DNA from: an uncultured Lachnospiraceae bacterium
GTDB taxonomy: Bacteria; Bacillota; Clostridia; Lachnospirales; Lachnospiraceae
Assembly (NCBI GenBank): GCA_910588565.1
Contig: CAJUPF010000005.1
Span: 9,570-73,569, forward strand
Length of the DNA stretch: 64,000 bases
Direction: 5' to 3'
How positions within the stretch are numbered: the first letter of the stretch is position 1; each line of letters starts with the position of its first letter. Made by a program: the position numbers and the translations under genes. This document shows, one piece after another, positions 9,317 through 17,575 of this stretch. The notes beneath the pieces are model-generated. The model ran no database searches, was not told the origin of the DNA, and was given only the letters and a program-made list of their open reading frames with translations.

Positions 9317-9533
9317 TCGCGATTCCAGCGGATTGAGAATGGCTGGCAGAAATGTCATGCCATGCTTGCATGAGCAGGACATTTATGACAGACATTTGAG
9401 AGCGCAACGCGCACTTGAAAATGCGAAGCATTTTCAAGTCAATCTGCGTTCGCAGCCGATAAACAAAATGATGCGGATTGAAAATGGCTGATCCGCGCGC
9501 AACCAATAAACAAAATTATAAGGAGTGAATACC
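9317..9533 (+). repeat. hairpin- and repeat-rich spacer between bcd and etfB
   Basis: This 217-nt spacer holds a direct repeat of an 18-mer, GCGGATTGAGAATGGCTG (9328-9345) and GCGGATTGAAAATGGCTG (9473-9490), with 17 identities. A second short repeat, ATAAACAAAAT, occurs near 9459 and 9506. There are two hairpins: 9351-9383 (AATGTCATGC/GCAGGACATT, one mismatch) and 9413-9439 (a perfect 12-bp stem ACTTGAAAATGC/GCATTTTCAAGT with a GAA loop). No coding potential was seen. Confidence 0.6.
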
Positions 9534-10316
9534 GTGAAAATAGTTGTATGTGTAAAACAGGTACCGGATACAAAGGGCGGCGTGAAATTTAATCCCGACG
9601 GTACGTTAAACAGAGCTGCAATGCTTTCTATTATGAATCCGGATGACAAAGCCGGATTAGAGGCAGCGCTTAGATTAAAAGAACAGTATGATGCAGAAGT
9701 TACCGTAGTTACCATGGGACTGCCGAAGGCGGATGAAGTTCTCCGTGAGGCTATGGCAATGGGAGCCGATAAGGGAATCCTTGTAACAGACAGACGTCTC
9801 GGCGGCGCTGATACATGGGCTACTTCCACTACAATTGCAGGAGCAATCCGCAACCTGGAATATGATTTGATTATTACCGGCCGTCAGGCGATCGACGGGG
9901 ATACCGCACAGGTTGGGCCGCAGATTGCAGAACATCTTGGACTTCCGGTAATTTCCTATGCACAGAATATTAAGATTGACGGCCATGCTGTTGTTGTTGA
10001 GCGTCAGTACGAAGACAGATACCATGAATTAAAGGTAGCTATGCCTTGTCTGATCACAGCTTTATCTGAATTGAATGAGCCGCGTTATATGACTCCGGGC
10101 GGAATTTTCGATGCATATGACAAAGAAGTTACCGTATGGGGCAGAGATGATTTAAAAGATGTAGACGATGCAAACATCGGTCTGGCAGGTTCCCCGACGA
10201 AGATTGCCAAAGCATCCGATAAAGTCCGCAAAGGCGCCGGAGAAAAAGTGACGCTTGCTCCGGATGAAGCAGTTGCATATTTAATGGGCAAATTCAAAGA
10301 GAAACATATTATCTAA
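9534..10316 (+). CDS. etfB: electron transfer flavoprotein beta subunit
   Basis: 260-residue EtfB, partner of EtfA and Bcd in flavin-based electron bifurcation from NADH to crotonyl-CoA and ferredoxin. The start is the GTG at 9534 (MKIVVCVKQVPDTKG) with AAGGAG at 9520-9525; a GTG at 9525 falls inside that ribosome site. The GRQAIDGDTAQVGPQIAEHLGLP stretch (positions about 113-135) is the conserved family signature, quoted here only in part as ITGRQAIDGDTAQVGPQ. It sits 28 nt before etfA. Confidence 0.96.
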   Translation: MKIVVCVKQVPDTKGGVKFNPDGTLNRAAMLSIMNPDDKAGLEAALRLKEQYDAEVTVVTMGLPKADEVLREAMAMGADKGILVTDRRLGGADTWATSTTIAGAIRNLEYDLIITGRQAIDGDTAQVGPQIAEHLGLPVISYAQNIKIDGHAVVVERQYEDRYHELKVAMPCLITALSELNEPRYMTPGGIFDAYDKEVTVWGRDDLKDVDDANIGLAGSPTKIAKASDKVRKGAGEKVTLAPDEAVAYLMGKFKEKHII

Positions 10317-10344
10317 TTAAAAATAAGGAAAAGTGGTGAATACA

Positions 10345-11385
10345 ATGGGTTTAGAAGAATATAAAGGCGTATATGTCTTTGCGCAGCAGGTAGACAACGT
10401 ATTAGACGGCGTTGCATTTGAATTGCTTGGAAAAGGCAAAGATTTGGCAAAAGATTTGAATACAGACGTAACAGCAGTATTGATTGGCTCCGATGTAAAA
10501 GGCCTGGCGGATGAGCTGGCTGTTTATGGAGCAGATAAAGTTATCGTTGTAGACGATCCGGCGTTGAAAGATTACAGAACAGAGCCTTACGCACATGCAC
10601 TGGCATCTGTGATCAATGAGTACAAACCGGAAATTATGTTAGTTGGCGCTACGGCTATTGGCCGTGACCTTGGCCCTACTGTTTCCGCAAGAGTAGCAAC
10701 CGGACTTACCGCAGACTGTACTGTTCTTGAAATCGGCGATTTCCCGTTAGTTGCACAGCCTGGAAAAGAAGCTGAGCAGAAGCACAATCAGTTATTGATG
10801 ACACGTCCGGCATTTGGCGGCAATACAATTGCTACGATTGCATGCCCGGATAACCGTCCGCAGATGGCGACTGTTCGTCCTGGCGTTATGCAGAAAATTG
10901 CTCCGATTGAAGGCGCAAAAGCAAATATTATTGAGTTCAATCCGGGATTTACACCGAACAACAGATATGTAGAAATTTTAAATATCGTAAAAGCGGTTAA
11001 GAATGTAGCAAACATTATGGATGCTAAGATCCTTGTATCCGGCGGCCGTGGCGTTGGTTCCAAAGAGAATTTCAAACTGTTAGACGATCTGGCAGAAGTT
11101 CTTGGCGGTACGGTAAGCTGCTCCCGTGCAGTTGTAGAAAACGGCTGGCAGCCGCAGGATTTACAGGTTGGACAGACCGGTAAAACCGTTCGTCCGCAGA
11201 TTTACTTTGCAATCGGTATCTCCGGTGCGATTCAGCATGTAGCTGGTATGGAAGAATCTGACCTGATTATCGCTATCAACAAAGACGAAGATGCTCCAAT
11301 CTTTGACGTAGCAGATTATGGTCTGGTTGGCGACTTAAATAAGATTGTTCCTGCTTTGACAGAAGCTTTAAAAGCGGCTCTCTAA
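10345..11385 (+). CDS. etfA: electron transfer flavoprotein alpha subunit
   Basis: 346-residue EtfA. The N-terminal domain has the EtfAB fold, and the C-terminal FAD domain carries VSGGRGVGSKENF, VGQTGKTVRPQIYFAIGISG and AIQHVAGMEESDLIIAINKD. No ferredoxin-like N-terminal extension is present. The ATG at 10345 is preferred because it gives the usual N-terminus MGLEEYKGVYVFAQQ; tandem GTG codons at 10333 and 10336 are in frame and closer to AAGGAA, so a start four residues upstream cannot be excluded. It is the last gene of the cluster, followed by a terminator. Confidence 0.96.
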   Translation: MGLEEYKGVYVFAQQVDNVLDGVAFELLGKGKDLAKDLNTDVTAVLIGSDVKGLADELAVYGADKVIVVDDPALKDYRTEPYAHALASVINEYKPEIMLVGATAIGRDLGPTVSARVATGLTADCTVLEIGDFPLVAQPGKEAEQKHNQLLMTRPAFGGNTIATIACPDNRPQMATVRPGVMQKIAPIEGAKANIIEFNPGFTPNNRYVEILNIVKAVKNVANIMDAKILVSGGRGVGSKENFKLLDDLAEVLGGTVSCSRAVVENGWQPQDLQVGQTGKTVRPQIYFAIGISGAIQHVAGMEESDLIIAINKDEDAPIFDVADYGLVGDLNKIVPALTEALKAAL

Positions 11386-11411
11386 AATTACAGAAACAGA
11401 ATTAGAATTGG

Positions 11412-11442
11412 AAAAAACGGCCAGTTTTCTGGTCGTTTTTTT
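11412..11442 (+). terminator. intrinsic terminator of the butyrate operon
   Basis: A-tract, ACGGCCAG (11417-11424), TTTT loop, CTGGTCGT (11429-11436), seven Ts. Confidence 0.92.
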
Positions 11443-11456
11443 GTTATGAATTTTGA

Positions 11457-11515
11457 ATTTTACCAAAAAAATATAATTTTTTCCGTTCCATATTGTGCAA
11501 AAAACACAGTATAAT
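11457..11515 (+). promoter_or_regulatory. promoter A of the esterase gene, with conserved upstream elements
   Basis: -10 TATAAT (11510-11515). Upstream there is no standard -35; instead TTCCGTTCCATATTGTGCA (11481-11499) ends 10 bp before the -10. ATTTTACC (11457-11464) starts 53 bp before the -10. The same two elements occur at identical spacing in promoter B (17228-17286), and the first recurs in promoter C (17513-17547). The weak -35 and fixed spacing suggest activator-dependent control. Confidence 0.7.
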
Positions 11516-11520
11516 AAAAA

Positions 11521-11738
11521 CTGTCAATTGGTGATTTCGTTATATTGTCTAAAGCGAAAACAATGACACGAAACTGACAGATGTAAGCTCGGAATCTTTT
11601 TGTGCCTGGTTTTTCAAGAGGAAAGCGATAACAGAACTGCTCCGGAGGATTACATAAATAAGCTCCTGACAGAGAAGCGGGACAGTTTTATATGGGAGGA
11701 AACCTGCCTGTAAAAGCAGGCAGAAGGGAGATTCCGAG
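11521..11738 (+). promoter_or_regulatory. highly structured 5' leader, candidate cis-regulatory RNA
   Basis: Two helical domains fill the leader. Domain I: CTGTCA (11521-11526) with TGACAG (11575-11580), TTTCGT (11535-11540) with ACGAAA (11568-11573), ATTGT (11544-11548) with ACAAT (11560-11564). Domain II is closed by a perfect 9-bp pair, CTCGGAATC (11588-11596) with GATTCCGAG (11730-11738), and contains a 7-bp hairpin CTGCCTG/CAGGCAG (11704-11723). No known riboswitch consensus was recognised and there is no terminator, so any control would act on translation or stability. Confidence 0.5.
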
Positions 11739-11768
11739 AATGCATAAAAAGAAAGGGAGGAAAAAATT

Positions 11769-14700
11769 ATGACAGCAACATGTAGAAAAGCAAAGAGACT
11801 GCTGGCCTTTTTGATGACGCTGGCTATGATGATTGGCATGGTCAATGTACCTGTTTTTGCGGCACCCTTAAGTGAGGCAAAGACAGATACGAAGAAGGTT
11901 ACTGTAGGCGGTCAGGAGTACAGTTATACGGTAACGCTTCCGGTTGGTTATGATGAAGCGGTTAAGACCCGGAATTATCCCGTTATCTATGTTATGCCAG
12001 ATGATGGACGTTCTGGCAACGCGGAAGTTTTTACATCAGCAATGGACAGTGCGCTTGCAACCAGTGACATTATGGATGTGATTGTGGTAAAGCCGGTCTT
12101 TCGGACTGGATGTGATGTATATGAGGTTGTCAGCGCCATTGTAAATGCGGTGGATACAGACTATAATACAGTCGCAGAAGCTTCTGCAAGAGCAGTTATA
12201 GGAACGAAAGTCGGCGGTTATCTTGCGACGATGCTTACCTATACAACAGAAACAGCAGAGCCGGTTTCAACAGCAGAAGACGCAGAAGTGATTAAAGTTG
12301 TGAAATGGAATGGCACGCCGAATCTTTTTGGTATGATGGCAAGCATTCATGGCGATTATGTGAGTGCAGCGAATATGTGGAAAGATACGTATGGAGATTT
12401 CTATAATATAGCTACAAATAATGGCCAGGGAAATGGAAATTTCAGCAGCCAGGTTGCAAATCGGTTCTATACATTTATGGATTCTGCAACAGAAGATTCA
12501 CTGGCGTATGCAGATGGTGGCGTCAATGATATTATTTCATACTTTATTAGCCGTATCGGTATGGGAAGCTATTATTTTGGAGGAGATTCCTATATCTTAG
12601 AACTGACGGCAAAGAACAGCGCATATAACGATGCGTTTGTTACAAAATCTGTGAATGAAGCCATTCATGGAATTGGAAATAAGCTGGTTCAGAATATGAT
12701 ATCTGGCAAGCTTTTGCTTTCGCCTCAGGCGGCGCTTGCTTCTGTAGAAAATATTGAAGCTGTATATGAAATAAATGTAAATGAGCTTTACACAAAGTAC
12801 TGTGGCGATACAGAAAATGAGATGAAATTAACCGTTTCGATGACAGATCCTGACACAGGCGAAGAACTTGCCAATAAGACGGATACGATCCATGTAAAGC
12901 AAACGGCTGATTCGCCATATACCAATGCAGGCAGCACATGGAAACTGCCGAATACCATTAACAGAGTCAGCACAACAGTTACTTTTTCAGCCGAAGTTCT
13001 TGGAAAAGAAATTGTACTGGAATCCAAGCCGCTTGTTCGTATTACTGCGACAGGTACAGAGCCGGAGGAGCAGCTGATCGATCTGCTGGGAAGCTGGAGA
13101 TTTAAACCGTTTAAAGATTCCGAGCTGGTTTATGGAGAGCTGCCGGAAGCGGAAGAGTATAATGATACAAGTGAAGCTTCTAAATGGGAAGATGTTTATC
13201 CTTGTCTGGCATGGTGGAACAGTGATTTTGCAACAAAAACAGATATGAATAACTATGCAGGATATGCATGGTATGTGAAGGAATTTGAAATTCCAGCAAG
13301 TTTTCCGGAAGGAAATTATGTTGTTCCCGTCGGCTTTTTTGATGAAACAGATGTATGTTTTATCAATGGAAAACAGATCGGATGTACAGGGCTGGATGAA
13401 GCGACATGGAAACATAAAACCGACTGCTGGGATACGGAACGTATCTATTCCATCAGTTCAGAGGATCTGAATATTGGCGGCAAGAATGTTATGATTATTT
13501 TAACGCATAACAATTCTGGCGGCGGCGGATGGTATGACGGGCATCCTGGCCTTTATTCCGCGGCGGCTTATAATAAGATGACGAGTAAACCAAGCGAGTT
13601 TGCATCTCCGGAAGATGAAGCGATTGTAAAAGCTGCGGTAGAAACTCAGAAGCAGGCAATTATTGCAAAAGATATCAAAGCATACGCAGATACGGTTGAC
13701 CCGGAATATTTCCAGTCCGGAGATACAAAAGAAATGCTTCTGGAAAAAACAGCATCTTATATGGAAGGCGATGGAACAATTACAATCAGCGATACGAATC
13801 CCTATGTTTTCGTATCAGATAATTTGTACTATTATCAGGCGTCCCGTACTATAACAACGGCAGCAGGGGAAACAGTAAATGCAGAGGTTACAGAGTATTA
13901 TCAGATTGCGGATGGTAAAGCAATTTTATATGGACAGCATGACAGGTTTTTTAATCAGACAATTTCTTCCCAATACCGGGCAAGCGCGCTGAAATTAGAA
14001 GAAGAATATGTTGATGAGAATTTCCTGGTATACCTTCCGGAAGGGTATTTTGATCCGGAAAATGCAGATAAGAGATATCCGACAGCTTATGTGTTCCATC
14101 AGCTGAACAGCAGCAGTAATTCCTATGCAATTGACGGTATTGACAAACTTTTAGATGAAGGAATTTCAAGTAAGGCGATCCGGGAAACAATTCTTGTAAT
14201 ACCGGATAGTAATGCGAATGGGTTCTGGCAGGGGGATTGGGTAAATATGGTAACAAAAGAGATTCTGCCTTTTGTGGATTCCCATTACCGCACGATCGAT
14301 GATCCCAGATACCGTTTTACAGCGGGCGCTTCCATGGGCGGCAGCGGTTCCTATAATATTGGTCTGACGAATCCAGATTTATTCTCAGGAATTATTAGCT
14401 GGTTTGGCGCGATTAATATGGGGGCAAATCCTTTGAACATTGCATTGAACCAGTCGAATGAGTATCTGGAATATTATACGCATTATCTTGTATGCGGCAA
14501 CCGTGATTTATATAAATTCGGTGTACCGGCGCTTACGCTGGATAAGAAGCTTCGTACTACAAATGCTAAGCATTTTGTGGAGATTGAAGAGGGCGAGCAT
14601 AACAGTGCGTTCTATTTACCATATGTGATTCCCGCATTTTCCTATCAGACAGAAGATATGCCGGCAGGGAATGCAGAAGATGCGAAAAAAGCAGTAAGCG

Positions 14701-17081
14701 GAGCCATTACAAGCCAGAATTTATCTGAGGGAAGAGCTGTAGTAGAAGCGGATATTACTGTAAATGCAGCTATATCAAACTATCTTGCAGCAATTCCGGC
14801 ATCTGATTATACAAAAGATACAAATCCGGCATTAAAGATACCGGTTACATTGACCATTGCAAAAGATGGCAAGACAGTTCTTACAAAGACCAATTATATA
14901 TCTGCCAAAGCAGCTGCAGCAGAGAAAGTAAGCTGGGATGTGGAAAGCTATGATCTGACCATGAATGAAATATACGATGCAAAGGTTACTGCTACGATTA
15001 TGGATCAGACGGTTGCGCTCGCTTCTTGCGAGCTTGCAATAGATAGCCTGGTAGAAGGTGTAACTGTAAATACGACTGTAAAACCGCTTGGCCAGACGAT
15101 GGACAGCTTTGAAGTAAAAGTAACAGACAAAACAGCATTAGAAGGCTTAACCAAAGACGATTTTGCATTTTCCGGACAGGCGTCTGCATGGGGAACTTCT
15201 GATTTACATGAAATGGAAGGCGTAACAATCACAGAGGTATCTGTAGCGGACGATATCCTGACGCTGACTCTTTCCGGTGTAACGGACAGGCATATTTATG
15301 TAAATAATTATAAAGTTACCTGTACGAATCCGGCTCTGAGCTTTACAAACGCTAAGGTGACAACGACCATTACTCCGGTTGCGGATGAGTTTGAAAAGGT
15401 TCGTAAAGCGGACGGCGCGGAATTTGATTATAATATTTATTCACCGGCAAATGCCGAGGAAGCGCTTCCGGTTGTAGTAGCATTTCATGGATATGGAGAC
15501 AATGAGAACCTGTATCAGAACCAGCTGGCAGTTACATGGGCAGATCCTGAAAACCAGAAGAAATGGCCATGTTATGTAATTGCGCCGGTTGTTGAGAATT
15601 ACTTTAGTGCAGAGTACAGAAGTGATCTCTATGAAAAAACATACAATCTGATTCAAAACATGGTAAAAGAACATAAGATTGACGGAGATCGCATTTATGT
15701 AGTAGGGAAATCCTTCGGAGGCATGGCAACATATGAATTTTTGGAGAAATATCCCGATGATATCGCGGGCTCCATCGCAATGTGCGGCGCGGCAAGCTTT
15801 TCAAAGACAGTTATGGCAGAAGCGGCTAAGATGAAAGATATTCCGCTTTGGATTGCGCATGCTGCTTCTGATGACACTGTAAATATCAGCAACAGCAGAG
15901 AATTGCACCAGGCGTTGCTGGATGCAGGAAGCAAGGCAGTTAAGTTTAAAGAATATACAGATGATGAAATGCATGCGGCTGGTGTAGACGGTACGGTGGT
16001 TGGATACCATACGGTGGAACTTCCTGTACTTGCAGATATGGAATACAGAGAATGGCTGTTTGCACAGAATAAGAAAACACGCGGTGAAGAGAAAGACGCT
16101 GAGATTGCACAGGAAGCAGCCAATGCTGCAGCAGCAAAACTCCCGGCAGAGATAACAGAAGGAACAGCTCTTCCAACGACAACAGAAGCAGGGGCAGTTA
16201 TTGCATGGAGTACAGATCATGCAGGAGTTACCATAGGAACAGACGGTAAAGTAGTTGTTTCGGATAAAGTAACGGCAGATACAGAGGTTACATTTACAGC
16301 AGCAGTTACTTATAACGGACAGACAGCAACCATAACAAAGAAAGTTAAGGTAAAAGGAAAAACACCTGTTGTTGTACCAGCAAACAAAAATGAATTAAAC
16401 GCAGCAATTGCAGCTGCAGCAGCTTTGAAAGAAGCAGATTATACAAAAGAAACATGGGCAGCGTTCCAGGCAGCGTTAACGGCGGCTAAGAACATGGCAG
16501 CCAAAGCAGACGCGGCACAGGCGGAAGTAGACGCAGCGAAACAGGCGCTGCTAGCAGCACAGAATAATCTGAAGAAACCAGAGCCAGCGAAACCGGCTGC
16601 TGTTTCAAAAGTAACATTAAATAGTAAGAAGCTGACCCTTGGCGTAAAAGAAACCTTTAAATTAACTGCAAAAGTAACGCCTTCCAATGCGGCAGATAAG
16701 AAAGTAACCTGGAAGAGCAGTAACACAAAGATTGCAGCAGTTAAGAATGGCAAGATTACCGCCAAGAAAAAAGGCTCTGCAAAGATCACTGCAACTGCAG
16801 GCGGCAAGAGCGTAAGCTGTAAAGTAACAGTAAAAGCGGCGCCGAAGAGCCTTTCCGTAACTCCAAAGAACAAGTCCGTCAAGAAAGGGAAATCTTATAC
16901 CCTGAAAGTAAAACTTCCGAAGAATACGGCAAGTAATAAGATTACCTATACTTCCAGCAACAAAAAGATAGCAACAGTATCTGCTAAAGGAAAAGTCAAG
17001 GGTGTAAAGAAAGGAAAAGCAACGATAACGGTAAAAACATTTAATAATAAGAAAGTAAAAGTAAAGGTAACCGTAAAATAA
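11769..17081 (+). CDS. giant secreted multi-module esterase with Ig-like, FIVAR and Big_2 domains
   Basis: 1770 residues. Signal peptide 1-32. Approximate domain order: esterase-D-like module 1 (33-300); beta domain; galactose-binding-like jelly roll (435-600); NTF2/SnoaL-like domain (615-735); esterase-D-like module 2 (740-965) with nucleophile Ser855 in AGASMGG and a GEHNS histidine; Ig-like region; PHB-depolymerase-like esterase module 3 (1210-1440) with Ser1315 in VGKSFGG and ASDDTV; Ig-like domain; FIVAR helical domain (1540-1600); two Lys-rich Big_2 domains to the end. Module 1 has Lys147 (GTKVGG) where the nucleophile Ser should be, so it looks inactive. The likely role is removing acyl or feruloyl groups from plant polysaccharides at the cell surface; the substrate is inference. 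No LPxTG motif; the basic tail probably binds the wall. Confidence 0.85.
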   Translation: MTATCRKAKRLLAFLMTLAMMIGMVNVPVFAAPLSEAKTDTKKVTVGGQEYSYTVTLPVGYDEAVKTRNYPVIYVMPDDGRSGNAEVFTSAMDSALATSDIMDVIVVKPVFRTGCDVYEVVSAIVNAVDTDYNTVAEASARAVIGTKVGGYLATMLTYTTETAEPVSTAEDAEVIKVVKWNGTPNLFGMMASIHGDYVSAANMWKDTYGDFYNIATNNGQGNGNFSSQVANRFYTFMDSATEDSLAYADGGVNDIISYFISRIGMGSYYFGGDSYILELTAKNSAYNDAFVTKSVNEAIHGIGNKLVQNMISGKLLLSPQAALASVENIEAVYEINVNELYTKYCGDTENEMKLTVSMTDPDTGEELANKTDTIHVKQTADSPYTNAGSTWKLPNTINRVSTTVTFSAEVLGKEIVLESKPLVRITATGTEPEEQLIDLLGSWRFKPFKDSELVYGELPEAEEYNDTSEASKWEDVYPCLAWWNSDFATKTDMNNYAGYAWYVKEFEIPASFPEGNYVVPVGFFDETDVCFINGKQIGCTGLDEATWKHKTDCWDTERIYSISSEDLNIGGKNVMIILTHNNSGGGGWYDGHPGLYSAAAYNKMTSKPSEFASPEDEAIVKAAVETQKQAIIAKDIKAYADTVDPEYFQSGDTKEMLLEKTASYMEGDGTITISDTNPYVFVSDNLYYYQASRTITTAAGETVNAEVTEYYQIADGKAILYGQHDRFFNQTISSQYRASALKLEEEYVDENFLVYLPEGYFDPENADKRYPTAYVFHQLNSSSNSYAIDGIDKLLDEGISSKAIRETILVIPDSNANGFWQGDWVNMVTKEILPFVDSHYRTIDDPRYRFTAGASMGGSGSYNIGLTNPDLFSGIISWFGAINMGANPLNIALNQSNEYLEYYTHYLVCGNRDLYKFGVPALTLDKKLRTTNAKHFVEIEEGEHNSAFYLPYVIPAFSYQTEDMPAGNAEDAKKAVSGAITSQNLSEGRAVVEADITVNAAISNYLAAIPASDYTKDTNPALKIPVTLTIAKDGKTVLTKTNYISAKAAAAEKVSWDVESYDLTMNEIYDAKVTATIMDQTVALASCELAIDSLVEGVTVNTTVKPLGQTMDSFEVKVTDKTALEGLTKDDFAFSGQASAWGTSDLHEMEGVTITEVSVADDILTLTLSGVTDRHIYVNNYKVTCTNPALSFTNAKVTTTITPVADEFEKVRKADGAEFDYNIYSPANAEEALPVVVAFHGYGDNENLYQNQLAVTWADPENQKKWPCYVIAPVVENYFSAEYRSDLYEKTYNLIQNMVKEHKIDGDRIYVVGKSFGGMATYEFLEKYPDDIAGSIAMCGAASFSKTVMAEAAKMKDIPLWIAHAASDDTVNISNSRELHQALLDAGSKAVKFKEYTDDEMHAAGVDGTVVGYHTVELPVLADMEYREWLFAQNKKTRGEEKDAEIAQEAANAAAAKLPAEITEGTALPTTTEAGAVIAWSTDHAGVTIGTDGKVVVSDKVTADTEVTFTAAVTYNGQTATITKKVKVKGKTPVVVPANKNELNAAIAAAAALKEADYTKETWAAFQAALTAAKNMAAKADAAQAEVDAAKQALLAAQNNLKKPEPAKPAAVSKVTLNSKKLTLGVKETFKLTAKVTPSNAADKKVTWKSSNTKIAAVKNGKITAKKKGSAKITATAGGKSVSCKVTVKAAPKSLSVTPKNKSVKKGKSYTLKVKLPKNTASNKITYTSSNKKIATVSAKGKVKGVKKGKATITVKTFNNKKVKVKVTVK

Positions 17082-17139
17082 TCTATTTTGCACTGCAGGC
17101 TGAATTGTAATCAAGGATACCTTAGGAAGTAAATAACCG

Positions 17140-17181
17140 CTGCCGCATTGCTGAGAACTCAGACAATGCGGCAGTTTTTTT
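17140..17181 (+). terminator. intrinsic terminator of the esterase gene
   Basis: CTGCCGCATTG (17140-17150) with CAATGCGGCAG (17164-17174), extended inward by CTGAG/CTCAG around AA, then seven Ts (17175-17181). Confidence 0.95.
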
Positions 17182-17227
17182 GGTTACTTTTCATACGAAA
17201 GCCAATTACTTGCGTAACGTTTTTTGG

Positions 17228-17286
17228 ATTTTACCAAAAAAACAACTGATTTTTCATTCTGTTTTATGCAATTTATAGTGTATAAT
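17228..17286 (+). promoter_or_regulatory. promoter B, distal promoter upstream of the SBP-kinase-regulator operon
   Basis: ATTTTACC (17228-17235), TTTCATTCTGTTTTATGCA (17252-17270), 10 bp, TATAAT (17281-17286). Spacing of both elements to the -10 is exactly as in promoter A. It fires about 290 nt upstream of the lipoprotein start. A T-rich stretch at 17411-17427 and a strong hairpin at 17456-17482 lie between, so many transcripts may end early. Confidence 0.65.
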
Positions 17287-17455
17287 AATCCTGTCAGAAC
17301 AAGTACTGTCTGAATCCCATAACTTTTCTCTTTCGGCGGTTATTGTGCCGGAGCTGCCTGTTATATATTCTGTGCAATGGATCGCCGGAAGGGAAAACGC
17401 AATTAGCTCCTTTTTCTTCTTTTTTTATAAATTCTGAATCTTTATTACAAAAGTG

Positions 17456-17482
17456 CAGGAGCCCGGCAGCGCCGGGCTCCTG
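17456..17482. other. perfect 12-bp hairpin between promoters B and C
   Basis: CAGGAGCCCGGC (17456-17467), loop AGC, GCCGGGCTCCTG (17471-17482). No T-run follows on the plus strand; CACTTTTGTAAT follows it on the minus strand. It probably blocks or processes read-through from promoter B. Confidence 0.6.
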
Positions 17483-17512
17483 TGCTGTAAGAGGGGGTTC
17501 TGCTTTCCATAA

Positions 17513-17547
17513 TTCCGTTCCCTTTTGTGCAGTCCCTATGCTATAAT
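17513..17547 (+). promoter_or_regulatory. promoter C, proximal promoter of the SBP-kinase-regulator operon
   Basis: TTCCGTTCCCTTTTGTGCA (17513-17531), 10 bp, TATAAT (17542-17547). The 19-mer matches promoter A at 17 of 19 positions with the same spacing. Transcription would begin about 22 nt before the AGAGGAGAGG ribosome site. Confidence 0.7.
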
Positions 17548-17575
17548 AATAAAAAAATATCAGAGGAGAGGAATT

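Noticed and set aside
7008..9439. Hairpins in the butyrate spacers as a CRISPR array or tandem repeats
   Set aside because: The stems differ from one another in sequence and spacing; there is no repeat-spacer pattern.
9525..9536. GTG at 9525 as the etfB start
   Set aside because: It overlaps the AAGGAG ribosome site; GTG 9534 gives the standard EtfB N-terminus.
16600..17081. Lys-rich tails of the two giant proteins as recent duplication or low-complexity artefact
   Set aside because: They resolve into Big_2 and FN3-like domains with ordinary hydrophobic patterns, common in secreted Lachnospiraceae proteins.
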